Of a DNA stretch of 64,000 bases, positions 26,591 to 35,515 are shown one piece after another. The number at the start of each line of letters is the position of its first letter. Positions within the stretch are counted from its first letter, which is position 1. Source of the DNA: Collinsella sp. AM33-4BH (lineage in GTDB: Bacteria > Actinomycetota > Coriobacteriia > Coriobacteriales > Coriobacteriaceae); NCBI RefSeq assembly GCF_003469205.1, contig NZ_QSIN01000001.1, forward strand, positions 62,001 through 126,000, read 5' to 3'. The notes below the pieces were generated by a model. It was not told the origin of the DNA, searched no databases, and worked only from the letters and a program-made list of their open reading frames with translations. A program made the translations under genes and the position numbers.

Positions 26591-27154
26591 TTAGTCGATA
26601 GCGCCGATGCGGTTGAGCGGCCAGTAGCGCACAAGCGCCACAGCGATCAAATCAGAGCGATCGACGGGACCAAAGTAGCGCGAGTCGGCAGAGTTTTCGC
26701 GGTTGTCGCCCATCACCCACACGCACCCGTCGGGGACGGTGTAGGGATAACTCACCTGGGCGCCAGGCGCTTGGACCGAAAGCGGCCAGCTCATGCCCGT
26801 CGTATAGTCCTCGTCGAGCGCTTGGCCGTCAACGACCACCTTGCCGTCCTGCAGGTCGACCGTCTGGCCGGCCGTGGCAATAACACGCTTGACAAGAACA
26901 TCATGCTCGGAAGTGGCATCGGGGTTGTGGAACACCACGATATCACCCTGTTTGACGGGCTGACCGAGCTCGAGGCTCACCTTTTGTGCCAGGATCTGGT
27001 CGCCAATCTCGATCGTGTCCTCCATGGAGCCGGTGGGTACCACAAAGGGCTCGACCACAAAGGTGCGGATCAGGAAGGTGGCCACGAGCGCGATCGCGAT
27101 GACCGCGACCCACTCAAAAGCGCCCCTCAACGCGGAATGCTGCGATGGAACCAT
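26591..27154 (-). CDS. lepB: Signal peptidase I
   Basis: Membrane serine protease removing Sec and Tat signal peptides. One N-terminal transmembrane segment (WVAVIAIALVATFLIRTFVV), the catalytic serine in VPTGSMEDTIEIGD, the catalytic lysine in VLVKRVIATAGQTV, and the GDNRENSADSRYFGPV box are present. ATG at 27154 has GAGGAG five bases upstream, provided by the end of trmD; the GTG at 27160 overlaps that site. Translation is probably coupled to trmD. Confidence 0.95.
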   Translation of the reverse strand: MVPSQHSALRGAFEWVAVIAIALVATFLIRTFVVEPFVVPTGSMEDTIEIGDQILAQKVSLELGQPVKQGDIVVFHNPDATSEHDVLVKRVIATAGQTVDLQDGKVVVDGQALDEDYTTGMSWPLSVQAPGAQVSYPYTVPDGCVWVMGDNRENSADSRYFGPVDRSDLIAVALVRYWPLNRIGAID

Positions 27155-27156
27155 TC

Positions 27157-27915
27157 TCACTCCTCGCTCTGCGAATACGAAGCGTCCAGAATCTCCTGCG
27201 CGTATGCGCGCTCCTGGGGCGTAAGCCGTGCCGTCTCGATCAGGTCGGGACGCCAGCGGCAGGTGCGCTCGATGGCATTCTTACGGCGCCAGGCGTCAAC
27301 CTTGGCATGGTCACCGCTCACGAGCACCGGCGGCACGCCCTCGCCGTTGAATTCAGCAGGGCGAGTGTACTGCGCATACTCGAGCAGGCCTCCGTCCTCG
27401 GCGGTCGAGAACGACTCGTCCACGTTGCTCATCTCGTCACCAAGGGCGCCGGGAATCAGGCGTACGACGGCATCGGCAACGACCATAGCGGGAAGCTCGC
27501 CGCCCGTGAGCACGTAATCGCCGATCGACAGGCGCTCGTCGGCATACGCATAGGCACGCTCGTCGACACCCTCGTAACGGCTGCACACAAACAGCAAGCG
27601 CTCGCTTTTGAGCAGGCGCTCGGCCACATGCTGTGTAAAGGGCTCGCCACAGGGGGTAAAAAACACCACGGTGGGCTTAGGACCCTCGGAGCTAATAGCC
27701 TCGATGGCCTCGGCAATAGGCTCGACCTTCATGAGCATGCCCTGCCCGCCGCCGTACGGCTCGTCATCGACGGTACGATGGCGGTCGTGCGTCCAGTCGC
27801 GCAGGTTATACGCCTTAAAATCAAAAAGGCCGGCCTTGCGGGCGCGGCCCAAAATCGATGTGGACATGACGGGCTCAAACATCTCGGGAAAGACCGAAAG
27901 GGTCTCAATCAGCAT
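27157..27915 (-). CDS. trmD: tRNA (guanine-37-N1)-methyltransferase
   Basis: SAM-dependent SPOUT methyltransferase that modifies G37 next to the anticodon and prevents frameshifting. The trefoil-knot sequences GQGMLMKVEPI, SRYEGVDERAYAYADERLSIGDYVLTGGELPAMV and the ARPAEFNGEGVPPVL-type region (here TRPAEFNGEGVPPVLVSGDHAKV) are clear. 252 residues. Follows rimM by ten bases in the classic rpsP-rimM-trmD order. Confidence 0.97.
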   Translation of the reverse strand: MLIETLSVFPEMFEPVMSTSILGRARKAGLFDFKAYNLRDWTHDRHRTVDDEPYGGGQGMLMKVEPIAEAIEAISSEGPKPTVVFFTPCGEPFTQHVAERLLKSERLLFVCSRYEGVDERAYAYADERLSIGDYVLTGGELPAMVVADAVVRLIPGALGDEMSNVDESFSTAEDGGLLEYAQYTRPAEFNGEGVPPVLVSGDHAKVDAWRRKNAIERTCRWRPDLIETARLTPQERAYAQEILDASYSQSEE

Positions 27916-27925
27916 GTTGTCCTCC

Positions 27926-28447
27926 CTACTTGTCCATATCGATCAGGCCGTCCATAACGTGGACGGAAATTGTTCCTGTGTCGGGAAGATCGAGCACAAC
28001 CTGCTCGATCACGGGAATCAGTACCTCGCCGTACCGATCGCCCTCGACATCCCAAACATCGTTAGCGGGCGTCGACATGATCTCGACAATCGTGCCGAGC
28101 GAACCGAAGCGCTCGTCAACCACCTCGCGACCCATCAGGTCGGTATAGGCGGCGTCGAGTGAATCGAGCTCAAAATCGTCACGATTTGCCAGCACATAGC
28201 ATCCCGTGATGCCCTCGGCGGCCGTCAAGTCGTCAATGCCCTCAAATGAGACCAGATCGCCATCGCCCGTATCGGTGACGGACACAACCGTGCAAAAGCG
28301 GTCGCGCTTGAGCGCCGGCGGCGTCAGGGCGACGCGCATACCCGGCTCTAATACAGAAGGAAGCCCCCGCAGCGGCTGCGCGAGGACCTCCCCCTTCCTT
28401 CCGTGCGGCTTGACCACACGGGCGATGTTTTTGTACTGGGACCTCAA
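27926..28447 (-). CDS. rimM: 16S rRNA-processing protein RimM
   Basis: 30S assembly factor that binds S19 and acts on the 16S 3' domain. N-terminal beta-barrel domain (ARVVKPHGRKGEVLAQPL) and a C-terminal PRC-barrel (VWDVEGDRYGEVLIPVIEQVVLDLPDTGTISVHV). Start assigned to TTG at 28447, four bases after the khpA stop; the ribosome-binding site is weak (AGGACC), so the exact start is less certain than for neighbouring genes. Confidence 0.92.
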   Translation of the reverse strand: MRSQYKNIARVVKPHGRKGEVLAQPLRGLPSVLEPGMRVALTPPALKRDRFCTVVSVTDTGDGDLVSFEGIDDLTAAEGITGCYVLANRDDFELDSLDAAYTDLMGREVVDERFGSLGTIVEIMSTPANDVWDVEGDRYGEVLIPVIEQVVLDLPDTGTISVHVMDGLIDMDK

Positions 28448-28451
28448 GGTC

Positions 28452-28736
28452 CTAGCCCAGAACCTCTACCTCGACAGCAGTGTCGAGGCGAGCGGCCAGC
28501 GCACGGGCGAGCGTGCGAATGGCCTTGATGGTACGGCCACGACGGCCGATGACCTTAGCGACGTCATCCTCGGCGACCGAAACCTCAATCGTAGAGGCGT
28601 CGTCACCATCGATGACCTCAAGGCTCACGGAATCCGGGTCGTCGACGATCTGAACAACGAGATATTCGACGAGATCGGCGATGCGATCTGAGAGCATTGC
28701 CTCACCCTCGAGCTGTGCAGCGTCAACCTCAGGCAC
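28452..28736 (-). CDS. khpA: KH-domain RNA-binding protein (KhpA family)
   Basis: 94-residue protein with a single KH domain; the RNA-binding GxxG loop is GRRGRTIKAIRTLARAL. Homologues bind small RNAs and mRNAs as a heterodimer with KhpB and affect cell-wall growth. GTG start at 28736 with GAGGAG six bases upstream, contributed by the rpsP stop region; an internal ATG at 28697 is less likely. In its usual place between rpsP and rimM. Confidence 0.92.
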   Translation of the reverse strand: MPEVDAAQLEGEAMLSDRIADLVEYLVVQIVDDPDSVSLEVIDGDDASTIEVSVAEDDVAKVIGRRGRTIKAIRTLARALAARLDTAVEVEVLG

Positions 28737-28739
28737 GAT

Positions 28740-29081
28740 TTACTCCTCGGCGCCCTCAGCGGCCTCAGCGGCAGCCTTAGCGGCCTCGGCCTCTTTGGCG
28801 AGCTGCTTCTTGGACTTCTTGACGACGGTCTCGGTCTTCTCGCCCTCGTTGGCGGCCTTGACCAGAGCGGCGACGGCGTCGGTGAGCTGAGCGCCCTTGG
28901 ACTGCCAGTCGGCGATCTTCTCGAGGTCGAGGTTGATGGTCTTGGGGGCGGTCATCGGGTTGTAGCGGCCAACCTCCTCGATGATACGACCGTCACGCGG
29001 GGCGCGGGAATCGGCGACGACGACACGGTAGTACGGACGCTTCTTAGCGCCGTGACGAGCAAGGCGAATCTTGACTGCCAA
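28740..29081 (-). CDS. rpsP: 30S ribosomal protein S16
   Basis: 113 residues beginning [31 protein letters not shown], the S16 hallmark, with a C-terminal Lys/Ala/Glu-rich tail. The open frame reaches a TTG-independent ATG at 29117, but conserved sequence starts at the TTG at 29081, preceded at seven bases by GGAGGAG. A TTG start on a ribosomal protein gene is notable. First gene of the rpsP-khpA-rimM-trmD-lepB unit. Confidence 0.96.
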   Translation of the reverse strand: MAVKIRLARHGAKKRPYYRVVVADSRAPRDGRIIEEVGRYNPMTAPKTINLDLEKIADWQSKGAQLTDAVAALVKAANEGEKTETVVKKSKKQLAKEAEAAKAAAEAAEGAEE

Positions 29082-29137
29082 AGGAAACTCCTCCAACCAA
29101 GCAGCTTTAGGCTGCAACTACAAACAAACAGTTGAAT

Positions 29138-29166
29138 ATAATACGCCATCGACGCGGGCAGGTGAA
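29138..29166 (-). promoter_or_regulatory. rpsP operon promoter
   Basis: -35 TTCACC (29161-29166), 17-base spacer, -10 TATTAT (29138-29143). It lies in the divergent region between rpsP and dinB. Confidence 0.55.
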
Positions 29167-29270
29167 GTCCGTGAGACCAACTTCTTCGGTGTAGTCGAGG
29201 GCAAATCCATATCTTAGACAAGAATTCGGGATTTGCAAGCACATACACGCACCCCACATGAGCTGCGCGG

Positions 29271-29282
29271 TATACTCATGAC
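29271..29282 (+). promoter_or_regulatory. dinB -10 element, predicted leaderless start
   Basis: TATACT at 29271-29276 ends six bases before the dinB ATG. A transcript starting at the usual distance would begin at or next to the A of the ATG. There is no purine-rich ribosome-binding site and no clear -35. Confidence 0.45.
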
Positions 29283-30536
29283 ATGGAAAGACGCGAACAT
29301 ACATACGGTTATGAGGATGCCATGGGCGTCACACCGCCTCCCTGGACGGGTTCGGCGGTGGGCCTCATGGACCTCGATGCGTTTTTTGCGAGCGTGGAGA
29401 TGCTCGATCATCCCGAATGGCGCGGAAAGCCGCTCATCGTGGGCGGAGACGCCGATTCGCGTGGCGTCGTGTCCACGTGTTCGTATGAGGCACGTCGCTT
29501 TGGCGTGCACTCCGCCATGCCCTCGGCCGAGGCGCGGCGCCTGTGCCCGCAAGCCATTTGGACGCATGGGCATTTTGATCGCTATCGTGAGGTCAGCGCG
29601 CAGGTCATGGCGATTCTCGCCGACGAGACCCCGCGTGTTGAGCGCGTATCCATCGACGAAGCCTTTATCGATATCACACCGGGCCGCTTTGCGCCCGAAG
29701 ACCCGCTGCTGGTTGCGCGGCGCATAAGCGACCGCGTGGCAGCACTGGGAGTGACCTGCTCCATTGGCGTGGGCTGCAACAAGACGGTCGCAAAGATCGC
29801 AAGCGAGCGGGATAAGCCGTTTGGGCTGACCATCGTGCGCCCCGGAACTGAGCAGCGCTTTTTGGCCGCGCTGCCGGTATCTGCCATGAGCGGCATCGGG
29901 CTCTCGGCCGAGGAGCGACTGCGCCGCATGCGCATCTACACCCTCGGCGAGCTATCACGTGCACCGGAATCCACCTTGGCCTCTATTTTTGGCGTCAACG
30001 GCGAGCGCATGCGTCAGCGCGCGCTGGGACTCGAGGTTTCCGAAGTCACGAGCCTCGACGAGGAACGCGAGGTCAAATCGGTCAGCAATGAACGCACCTT
30101 TGCTAAAGATTTGACTGAGCGTGGGGATATTGAGGCGGCGATTGCGCTGTTGGGAGAGTCAGTGGGACGCCGCCTGCGCCGTCAGGGACTGACGGGTGGC
30201 ACGGTAACGCTCAAGCTCAAGTATTCGTATGGCAGCGGACGTACGGCACAGCGCCGGCTGCCTCATCCGACCGACGATGAGAACATCTTCGTGGCGGTTG
30301 CACTCGAACTGCTCGACAACATCTGGCAAGAAGGCATGCACGTGCGTCTGGCAGGCATCGGAATGAGCGACTTCAACCACCAAGGCGGTATCCAAACCGA
30401 CCTGTTCTGCGAAGTCGACGACCGCGGAGCCCAATCGAGCGACCGTCGCGACCTCTCGGTCGCTATCGACGCCGTCCGAGACAAATACGGCGACACCGCC
30501 CTTTCCTTCGGCCGCCAATCCCGCTTCAACGATTAA
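29283..30536 (+). CDS. dinB: DNA polymerase IV (Y family)
   Basis: Translesion polymerase. Catalytic acidic residues are in MDLDAFFASVE and RVSIDEAFIDIT; the little-finger domain follows (about residues 250-360). The palm, fingers and helix-hairpin-helix (SGIGLSAEERLRRMRIYTLGEL) regions are intact. The C-terminus lacks a recognisable clamp-binding QxxLF tail apart from the general hydrophobic GFGRQSRF-like end (LSFGRQSRFND). It is the only plus-strand gene between 2.2 and 50 kb. No LexA-type GAAC-N4-GTTC box was seen upstream. Confidence 0.95.
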   Translation: MERREHTYGYEDAMGVTPPPWTGSAVGLMDLDAFFASVEMLDHPEWRGKPLIVGGDADSRGVVSTCSYEARRFGVHSAMPSAEARRLCPQAIWTHGHFDRYREVSAQVMAILADETPRVERVSIDEAFIDITPGRFAPEDPLLVARRISDRVAALGVTCSIGVGCNKTVAKIASERDKPFGLTIVRPGTEQRFLAALPVSAMSGIGLSAEERLRRMRIYTLGELSRAPESTLASIFGVNGERMRQRALGLEVSEVTSLDEEREVKSVSNERTFAKDLTERGDIEAAIALLGESVGRRLRRQGLTGGTVTLKLKYSYGSGRTAQRRLPHPTDDENIFVAVALELLDNIWQEGMHVRLAGIGMSDFNHQGGIQTDLFCEVDDRGAQSSDRRDLSVAIDAVRDKYGDTALSFGRQSRFND

Positions 30537-30544
30537 CCGCCTTT

Positions 30545-30591
30545 GGGCAAAAAGAAAGCCGGGCAGGTGCGGAAAACCGCAACTGACCGGC
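30545..30591 (-). terminator. Terminator after rsfS, convergent with dinB
   Basis: Imperfect hairpin: GCCGG, CAG and TGCGG segments pair with CCGCA, CTG and CCGGC around an AAAA loop (30558-30591). On the minus strand it is followed by TTTCTTTTTG. The plus-strand side lacks a T-run, so it probably serves the rplU-to-rsfS operon. Confidence 0.65.
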
Positions 30592-30601
30592 AATCGGTAA
30601 A

Positions 30602-30632
30602 GGGTAGCTAAAAAGCCCGTCCCAAATGAGCT
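30602..30632. repeat. Third copy of the TAGCT/GTCCCAAAT dispersed repeat
   Basis: GGGTAGCTAAAAAGCCC then GTCCCAAATGAGCT, matching copy A at 22551-22584 with two short indels. It begins one base beyond the rsfS stop codon. Confidence 0.6.
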
Positions 30633-30633
30633 C

Positions 30634-31089
30634 CTAGAGGAGGTCGAGGGGGAGCTGGGGGGCGTCGCCCCAGAGCTTTTCTAGGCGGTAGAAGTCGCGG
30701 GCTTCGGGAGTGAAGACGTGGACGACAACCGAACCGTAGTCCATGAGCATCCAGGTCTTCTGCTCGCGGCCCTCGATGGAGAAGGGATGCTCGCCGCAAG
30801 CCTCGGCAACCTTCTCCTCGATCTCGTCGACGATTGAATCGACCTGGCGGTTGTTGGTACCGGTGGCAAGCACAAAGTAGTCGCACACGTCGGAGAGCTC
30901 GGTCAAATCGAGCACTTGCACGTCCTCGCCCTTCTTGTCGTAGGCGGCCTGCGCGGCGGCGCGGGCGACATCCTCGGCGGCGACACCGCTCGCGGACAGC
31001 GAGGCGGCGGTACGGTCGGACGTGGCGGCGAAGCTCTTGTGCTCCACACCTTCAAGAATCTGCTCGTCGGTCATGGTCTCGTCGGCCAT
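30634..31089 (-). CDS. rsfS: Ribosomal silencing factor RsfS
   Basis: Binds L14 and blocks subunit joining under nutrient limitation. The core (about residues 42-150) has LDLTELSDVCDYFVLATGTNNRQV and WMLMDYGSVVVHVFTPEARDFYRLEKLWGDAP. It carries an unusual N-terminal extension of about 40 Ala/Glu/Ser-rich residues. Sits in the usual nadD-yqeK-rsfS order. ATG at 31089 with AGAAAGAGG upstream. Confidence 0.95.
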   Translation of the reverse strand: MADETMTDEQILEGVEHKSFAATSDRTAASLSASGVAAEDVARAAAQAAYDKKGEDVQVLDLTELSDVCDYFVLATGTNNRQVDSIVDEIEEKVAEACGEHPFSIEGREQKTWMLMDYGSVVVHVFTPEARDFYRLEKLWGDAPQLPLDLL

Positions 31090-31116
31090 GGAATACCTCT
31101 TTCTAGACAGCCCGAG

Positions 31117-31737
31117 CTAGCGTAGCTGGGCGTAATGGTTGTAAATCGAAATAGCCGTGGGATAAAGATAGCGCCCGGACTGGATCACATAGACCAAACC
31201 CTGCGCAAAACAGGAGAAGAACAACTCGTCAAGCGTCGACTCCCCCACCATCTTGCGCAGCGCGTGGGCATAATCACCATGGCGGTTGGGCTCGATAGCA
31301 TCGGCTACAAAGACCACCATATCGAGCGGCGTCATGTCGCAGGCGCCCACGGTGTGACGGTCGACAGCTTGGAAAACGGCCGGCGATAGCTCGGGAAATA
31401 GCTGCGGAAGCTCATAGGCGGCAACCGGGCCATGCAAAAGCGGCGTCGCGGCGGAAGGAGAGCCGGCAACCTTGATGCCATAGTGAAGCGCGCGGGCCAC
31501 GAGCTCGTCATCGGAAAGCACCTTGTCCCAGTCGTGAATTAAGCCGGCGGCAGCCGCATCAAAGCGGTCAACGCCGTAGACCTCGGCCAGATGAAGTGCG
31601 GTCTCGGCAACACCCAGCGAATGCACATAGCGCTTGCGCTTATCTTTCATGCGAACATCGAGCAGCTCTTGAATGCGCTTGAGCAGCGCGCGCTCATCGC
31701 CCTCAAACTGATCCTCTACCGACAACGTAGCCCCCAT
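31117..31737 (-). CDS. yqeK: YqeK-family HD-domain hydrolase (symmetrical Ap4A hydrolase)
   Basis: HD-superfamily metal-dependent enzyme; characterised YqeK proteins hydrolyse diadenosine tetraphosphate. YVHSLGV (first H), GLIHDWDK (HD pair), LLHGPVAAYEL and DRHTVGACDMTPLDMVVFVADAIEPNR match the family. ATG at 31737 overlaps the nadD stop as TGATG; a GTG at 31740 is an alternative. Its pairing with nadD is widely conserved. Confidence 0.9.
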   Translation of the reverse strand: MGATLSVEDQFEGDERALLKRIQELLDVRMKDKRKRYVHSLGVAETALHLAEVYGVDRFDAAAAGLIHDWDKVLSDDELVARALHYGIKVAGSPSAATPLLHGPVAAYELPQLFPELSPAVFQAVDRHTVGACDMTPLDMVVFVADAIEPNRHGDYAHALRKMVGESTLDELFFSCFAQGLVYVIQSGRYLYPTAISIYNHYAQLR

Positions 31738-32414
31738 CACTCAAAATCTTCTTGGCCCAAATCGGCATATAGCCTGCGCTTGCGAATGTAGCCGAGCACG
31801 GACTCGCTCGTAAGATAGCGCACGCTCATGCCGCGGGCAACTCGCTTACGAATGTTCGTCGAGCTGATCGCCAGCGCCGGAATCTGAATATAGCGCACGT
31901 CGAACGGCAGCCCCGACTCTTTGATTCGGGCACGCGCCGTATCGATATCAAAGCCCGGTCGCGTCGCCGCAATAAAGGTAGCAAGCTCAGCAATTCGCTC
32001 GGCATCATGCCAGGTCACAATATCAATAATCGCGTCGGCGCCCGTAATAAAGTAGAGCTTTACCTGCGGCGGGTAAAAGTCGCGAAGGGCATGAAGCGTA
32101 TCGGCCGTATAGGTTACGCCCGGACGGTCGATCTCGAACCGGCTCGCCAAAAAGGCCGGGTTCGCGGCGGTGGCAAGAACCGTCATGGCATAACGGTCCT
32201 CGGCAGGCGTCACCGGCTTGTCAAGCTTAAAGGCAGGCGTGCCCGCCGGCATAAAGAGCACGGCATCCAAGTCGAGCGACTCGCGCGCCTGCTCAGCGGT
32301 CACCAGGTGTCCGTAATGGATGGGATCAAAGGTGCCACCCATAATGCCAAGCCTAAACTCCTGCCCGTCCTCTAGAGGAAGCTCGGGCAAACCGATTCCA
32401 CCGCGCAGCGACAT
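31737..32414 (-). CDS. nadD: Nicotinate-nucleotide adenylyltransferase
   Basis: Converts nicotinate mononucleotide to deamido-NAD in NAD synthesis. The nucleotidyltransferase motif GIMGGTFDPIHYGHL follows a roughly 20-residue N-terminal extension, and the C-terminal ALAISSTNIRKRVARG contains the ISSTxIR signature. 225 residues. Starts four bases after the obg stop codon region. Confidence 0.96.
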   Translation of the reverse strand: MSLRGGIGLPELPLEDGQEFRLGIMGGTFDPIHYGHLVTAEQARESLDLDAVLFMPAGTPAFKLDKPVTPAEDRYAMTVLATAANPAFLASRFEIDRPGVTYTADTLHALRDFYPPQVKLYFITGADAIIDIVTWHDAERIAELATFIAATRPGFDIDTARARIKESGLPFDVRYIQIPALAISSTNIRKRVARGMSVRYLTSESVLGYIRKRRLYADLGQEDFE

Positions 32415-32417
32415 GGC

Positions 32418-33896
<1,479 letters not shown>

Positions 33897-33900
33897 CTAC

Positions 33901-33944
33901 AAAAAAGAGGGAGACCCTTGAATCCTAAAACTCAAGTGCCTCCC
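33901..33944 (-). terminator. Hairpin terminator/attenuator between rpmA and obg
   Basis: GGGAG and TTGA arm segments at 33909-33921 pair with 33932-33944, separated by a small internal bulge, and are followed by CTTTTTTG on the minus strand. The T-run ends only a few bases before the obg ribosome-binding site. Confidence 0.7.
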
Positions 33945-33969
33945 ACATATGTGCTCTATGAAGGGTGAA

Positions 33970-34227
33970 TTACGCGTTCGCGAGCGGGCGTACGCTGACC
34001 CTGTGCTTGATACCCTTGTGGAACTCAACGGTACCGTCGACCAGCGCGAACAGCGTGTCGTCCTTGCCACGGCCAACGTTCTCACCCGGGTGGATGTGCG
34101 TGCCGTGCTGACGGACGAGAATCGTGCCCGTGGTTACCGTCTGGCCGGCGAAGCGCTTCGTGCCAAGGCGCTGACCGCGGGAGTCACGGCCATTACGGGA
34201 GGAACCGAGTCCTTTTTTGTGTGCCAT
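33970..34227 (-). CDS. rpmA: 50S ribosomal protein L27
   Basis: 85 residues starting [21 protein letters not shown], the conserved N-terminus that reaches the peptidyl transferase centre; no cleavable N-terminal extension of the Firmicutes type is present. ATG at 34227. Standard rplU-rpmA-obg order. Confidence 0.97.
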   Translation of the reverse strand: MAHKKGLGSSRNGRDSRGQRLGTKRFAGQTVTTGTILVRQHGTHIHPGENVGRGKDDTLFALVDGTVEFHKGIKHRVSVRPLANA

Positions 34228-34260
34228 TGTGTATACCTACTCTTTCGTTACGAGTGTAAT

Positions 34261-34635
34261 CTACTCGGCGACGGGAGCCTCGGCAACAGCCTCGGCCTCT
34301 GCCTTGACAGCCTTCTTGGCGCGGGACGTAGCCTGGACCTTCACGATCTTCAGCTTGGTGAGCTGCTGACGGTGACCCTTCAGACGACGATAGCGCTTAC
34401 GCTTGTGGAACTTGAAGACCAGCTGCTTCTCGCCCTTGAACTGCTCAACGATCTGAGCGGTAACCTTGGCCTTGGCCAGCTTGTCGGGATCGGTGACGAT
34501 CTTCTTACCATCGTTGAGGAAGATAACCGGCAGGGTGACCTTGTCGCCCTCATTGCCCTCGATCTTCTCGACGGTGATGACATCGTCGGTGGCGACCTTG
34601 TACTGCTTGCCGCCCGTGTTAACGATTGCGTACAT
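34261..34635 (-). CDS. rplU: 50S ribosomal protein L21
   Basis: Begins YAIVNTGGKQYKV and contains FKFHKRKRYRRLKGHRQQLTKLKI, both diagnostic. The C-terminus extends into an Ala/Glu/Lys-rich tail. The ATG at 34635 was chosen because conserved sequence starts there; seven codons upstream another ATG (34656) lacks support. 124 residues. Confidence 0.96.
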   Translation of the reverse strand: MYAIVNTGGKQYKVATDDVITVEKIEGNEGDKVTLPVIFLNDGKKIVTDPDKLAKAKVTAQIVEQFKGEKQLVFKFHKRKRYRRLKGHRQQLTKLKIVKVQATSRAKKAVKAEAEAVAEAPVAE

Positions 34636-34677
34636 GTTTACTTGCCCTTCATGCATCAGTTAGTGCAACAGCCGAAT

Positions 34678-34706
34678 ATAGTAGCAGGCGAAAATACCCC
34701 CGTCAA
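34678..34706 (-). promoter_or_regulatory. rplU-rpmA-obg promoter
   Basis: -35 TTGACG (34701-34706), 17-base spacer, -10 TACTAT (34678-34683). The -35 box overlaps the stop codon of the upstream gene at 34703. Confidence 0.72.
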
Positions 34707-35515
34707 CGAGTATGTGGAGCAAATCCACAAGTTCGCACAGGTATGGGGCTGACGAGTCGGCCCTCGTCGTCCTCGCATGCTTGATTCTGACGCTCGACAT
34801 CGTAGGAGCAGATGGTCACGAGGTCTTGCATACCGGTGGAAACAATAGGTGCATCCAAGCCCGGGGTCAAGCCCTGCAACAAAACATCAGCAGCGGAAAG
34901 CAAAATTTCCGGACGCATGGAGCCTTCGTTGTCGGCATGGGTGTCGAGCATGAGCACCAAATGGTCCGGGCGCTCCCCCGCCGTGAGCTCATAGCCCACG
35001 AGCGTGTGATCCAAATCCAAGCGCTTGCTCTTTTTGCCGCGCGCGTAGTCGATGCCATGGTCCGCGCGCAGTGTGTCGATCGCACGACGCACCTCGTCGG
35101 CGCTTACGGGCGCCTCGGGATCCAAGTGCAGGTCGATGCGATACGACAGGCGCGTGAGCTGCGCCGTCAACGCCGGCGTGCGCACGTCGATGTACGCTGC
35201 CTCGATGGGCGCCAGATCGGCCGGAGACGCCGCGGCCAGGCGCCCAAACGCCTCGTCGAGCGCCACGAACTCGGTCATAAACAGGTCATACCATTCGCAG
35301 GTCGACGACGTACCCACCGGTAGCGCCGAAGAGAAACCCACGCGCATGTGCGGAGAGAAACCCTGCGTGACGGCATAGGGAAGTCCCGCACGGCGCACGA
35401 TGCGCTCAATGGTATGGATTACTTCGAGATGGCCCAGGTACTTAAGGCGATCGCGCTTGCCATAGCGAACACGAAGCCTAAAGAGCGAGGGGTTGTCGGT
35501 CAGGCGCTCACTCAT
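34703..35515 (-). CDS. TIGR03936-type radical-SAM-associated protein (DUF2344)
   Basis: 270-residue protein with the family's opening FRLRVRYGKRDRLKYLGHLEVIHTIERIVRRAGLPYAVTQGFSPHMRVGFSSALPVGTSS blocks. Family members always accompany, or are fused to, the B12-binding-type radical SAM protein encoded immediately upstream; the function is unknown, with a link to ribosome or tRNA maturation suspected from its position beside rplU. ATG at 35515 overlaps the previous stop as ATGA. Confidence 0.85.
   Translation of the reverse strand: MSERLTDNPSLFRLRVRYGKRDRLKYLGHLEVIHTIERIVRRAGLPYAVTQGFSPHMRVGFSSALPVGTSSTCEWYDLFMTEFVALDEAFGRLAAASPADLAPIEAAYIDVRTPALTAQLTRLSYRIDLHLDPEAPVSADEVRRAIDTLRADHGIDYARGKKSKRLDLDHTLVGYELTAGERPDHLVLMLDTHADNEGSMRPEILLSAADVLLQGLTPGLDAPIVSTGMQDLVTICSYDVERQNQACEDDEGRLVSPIPVRTCGFAPHTR

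Noticed and set aside
29221..29300. SOS (LexA) box in front of dinB
   Set aside because: CGAAC occurs at 29294-29298 but without the paired GTTCG at the right spacing.
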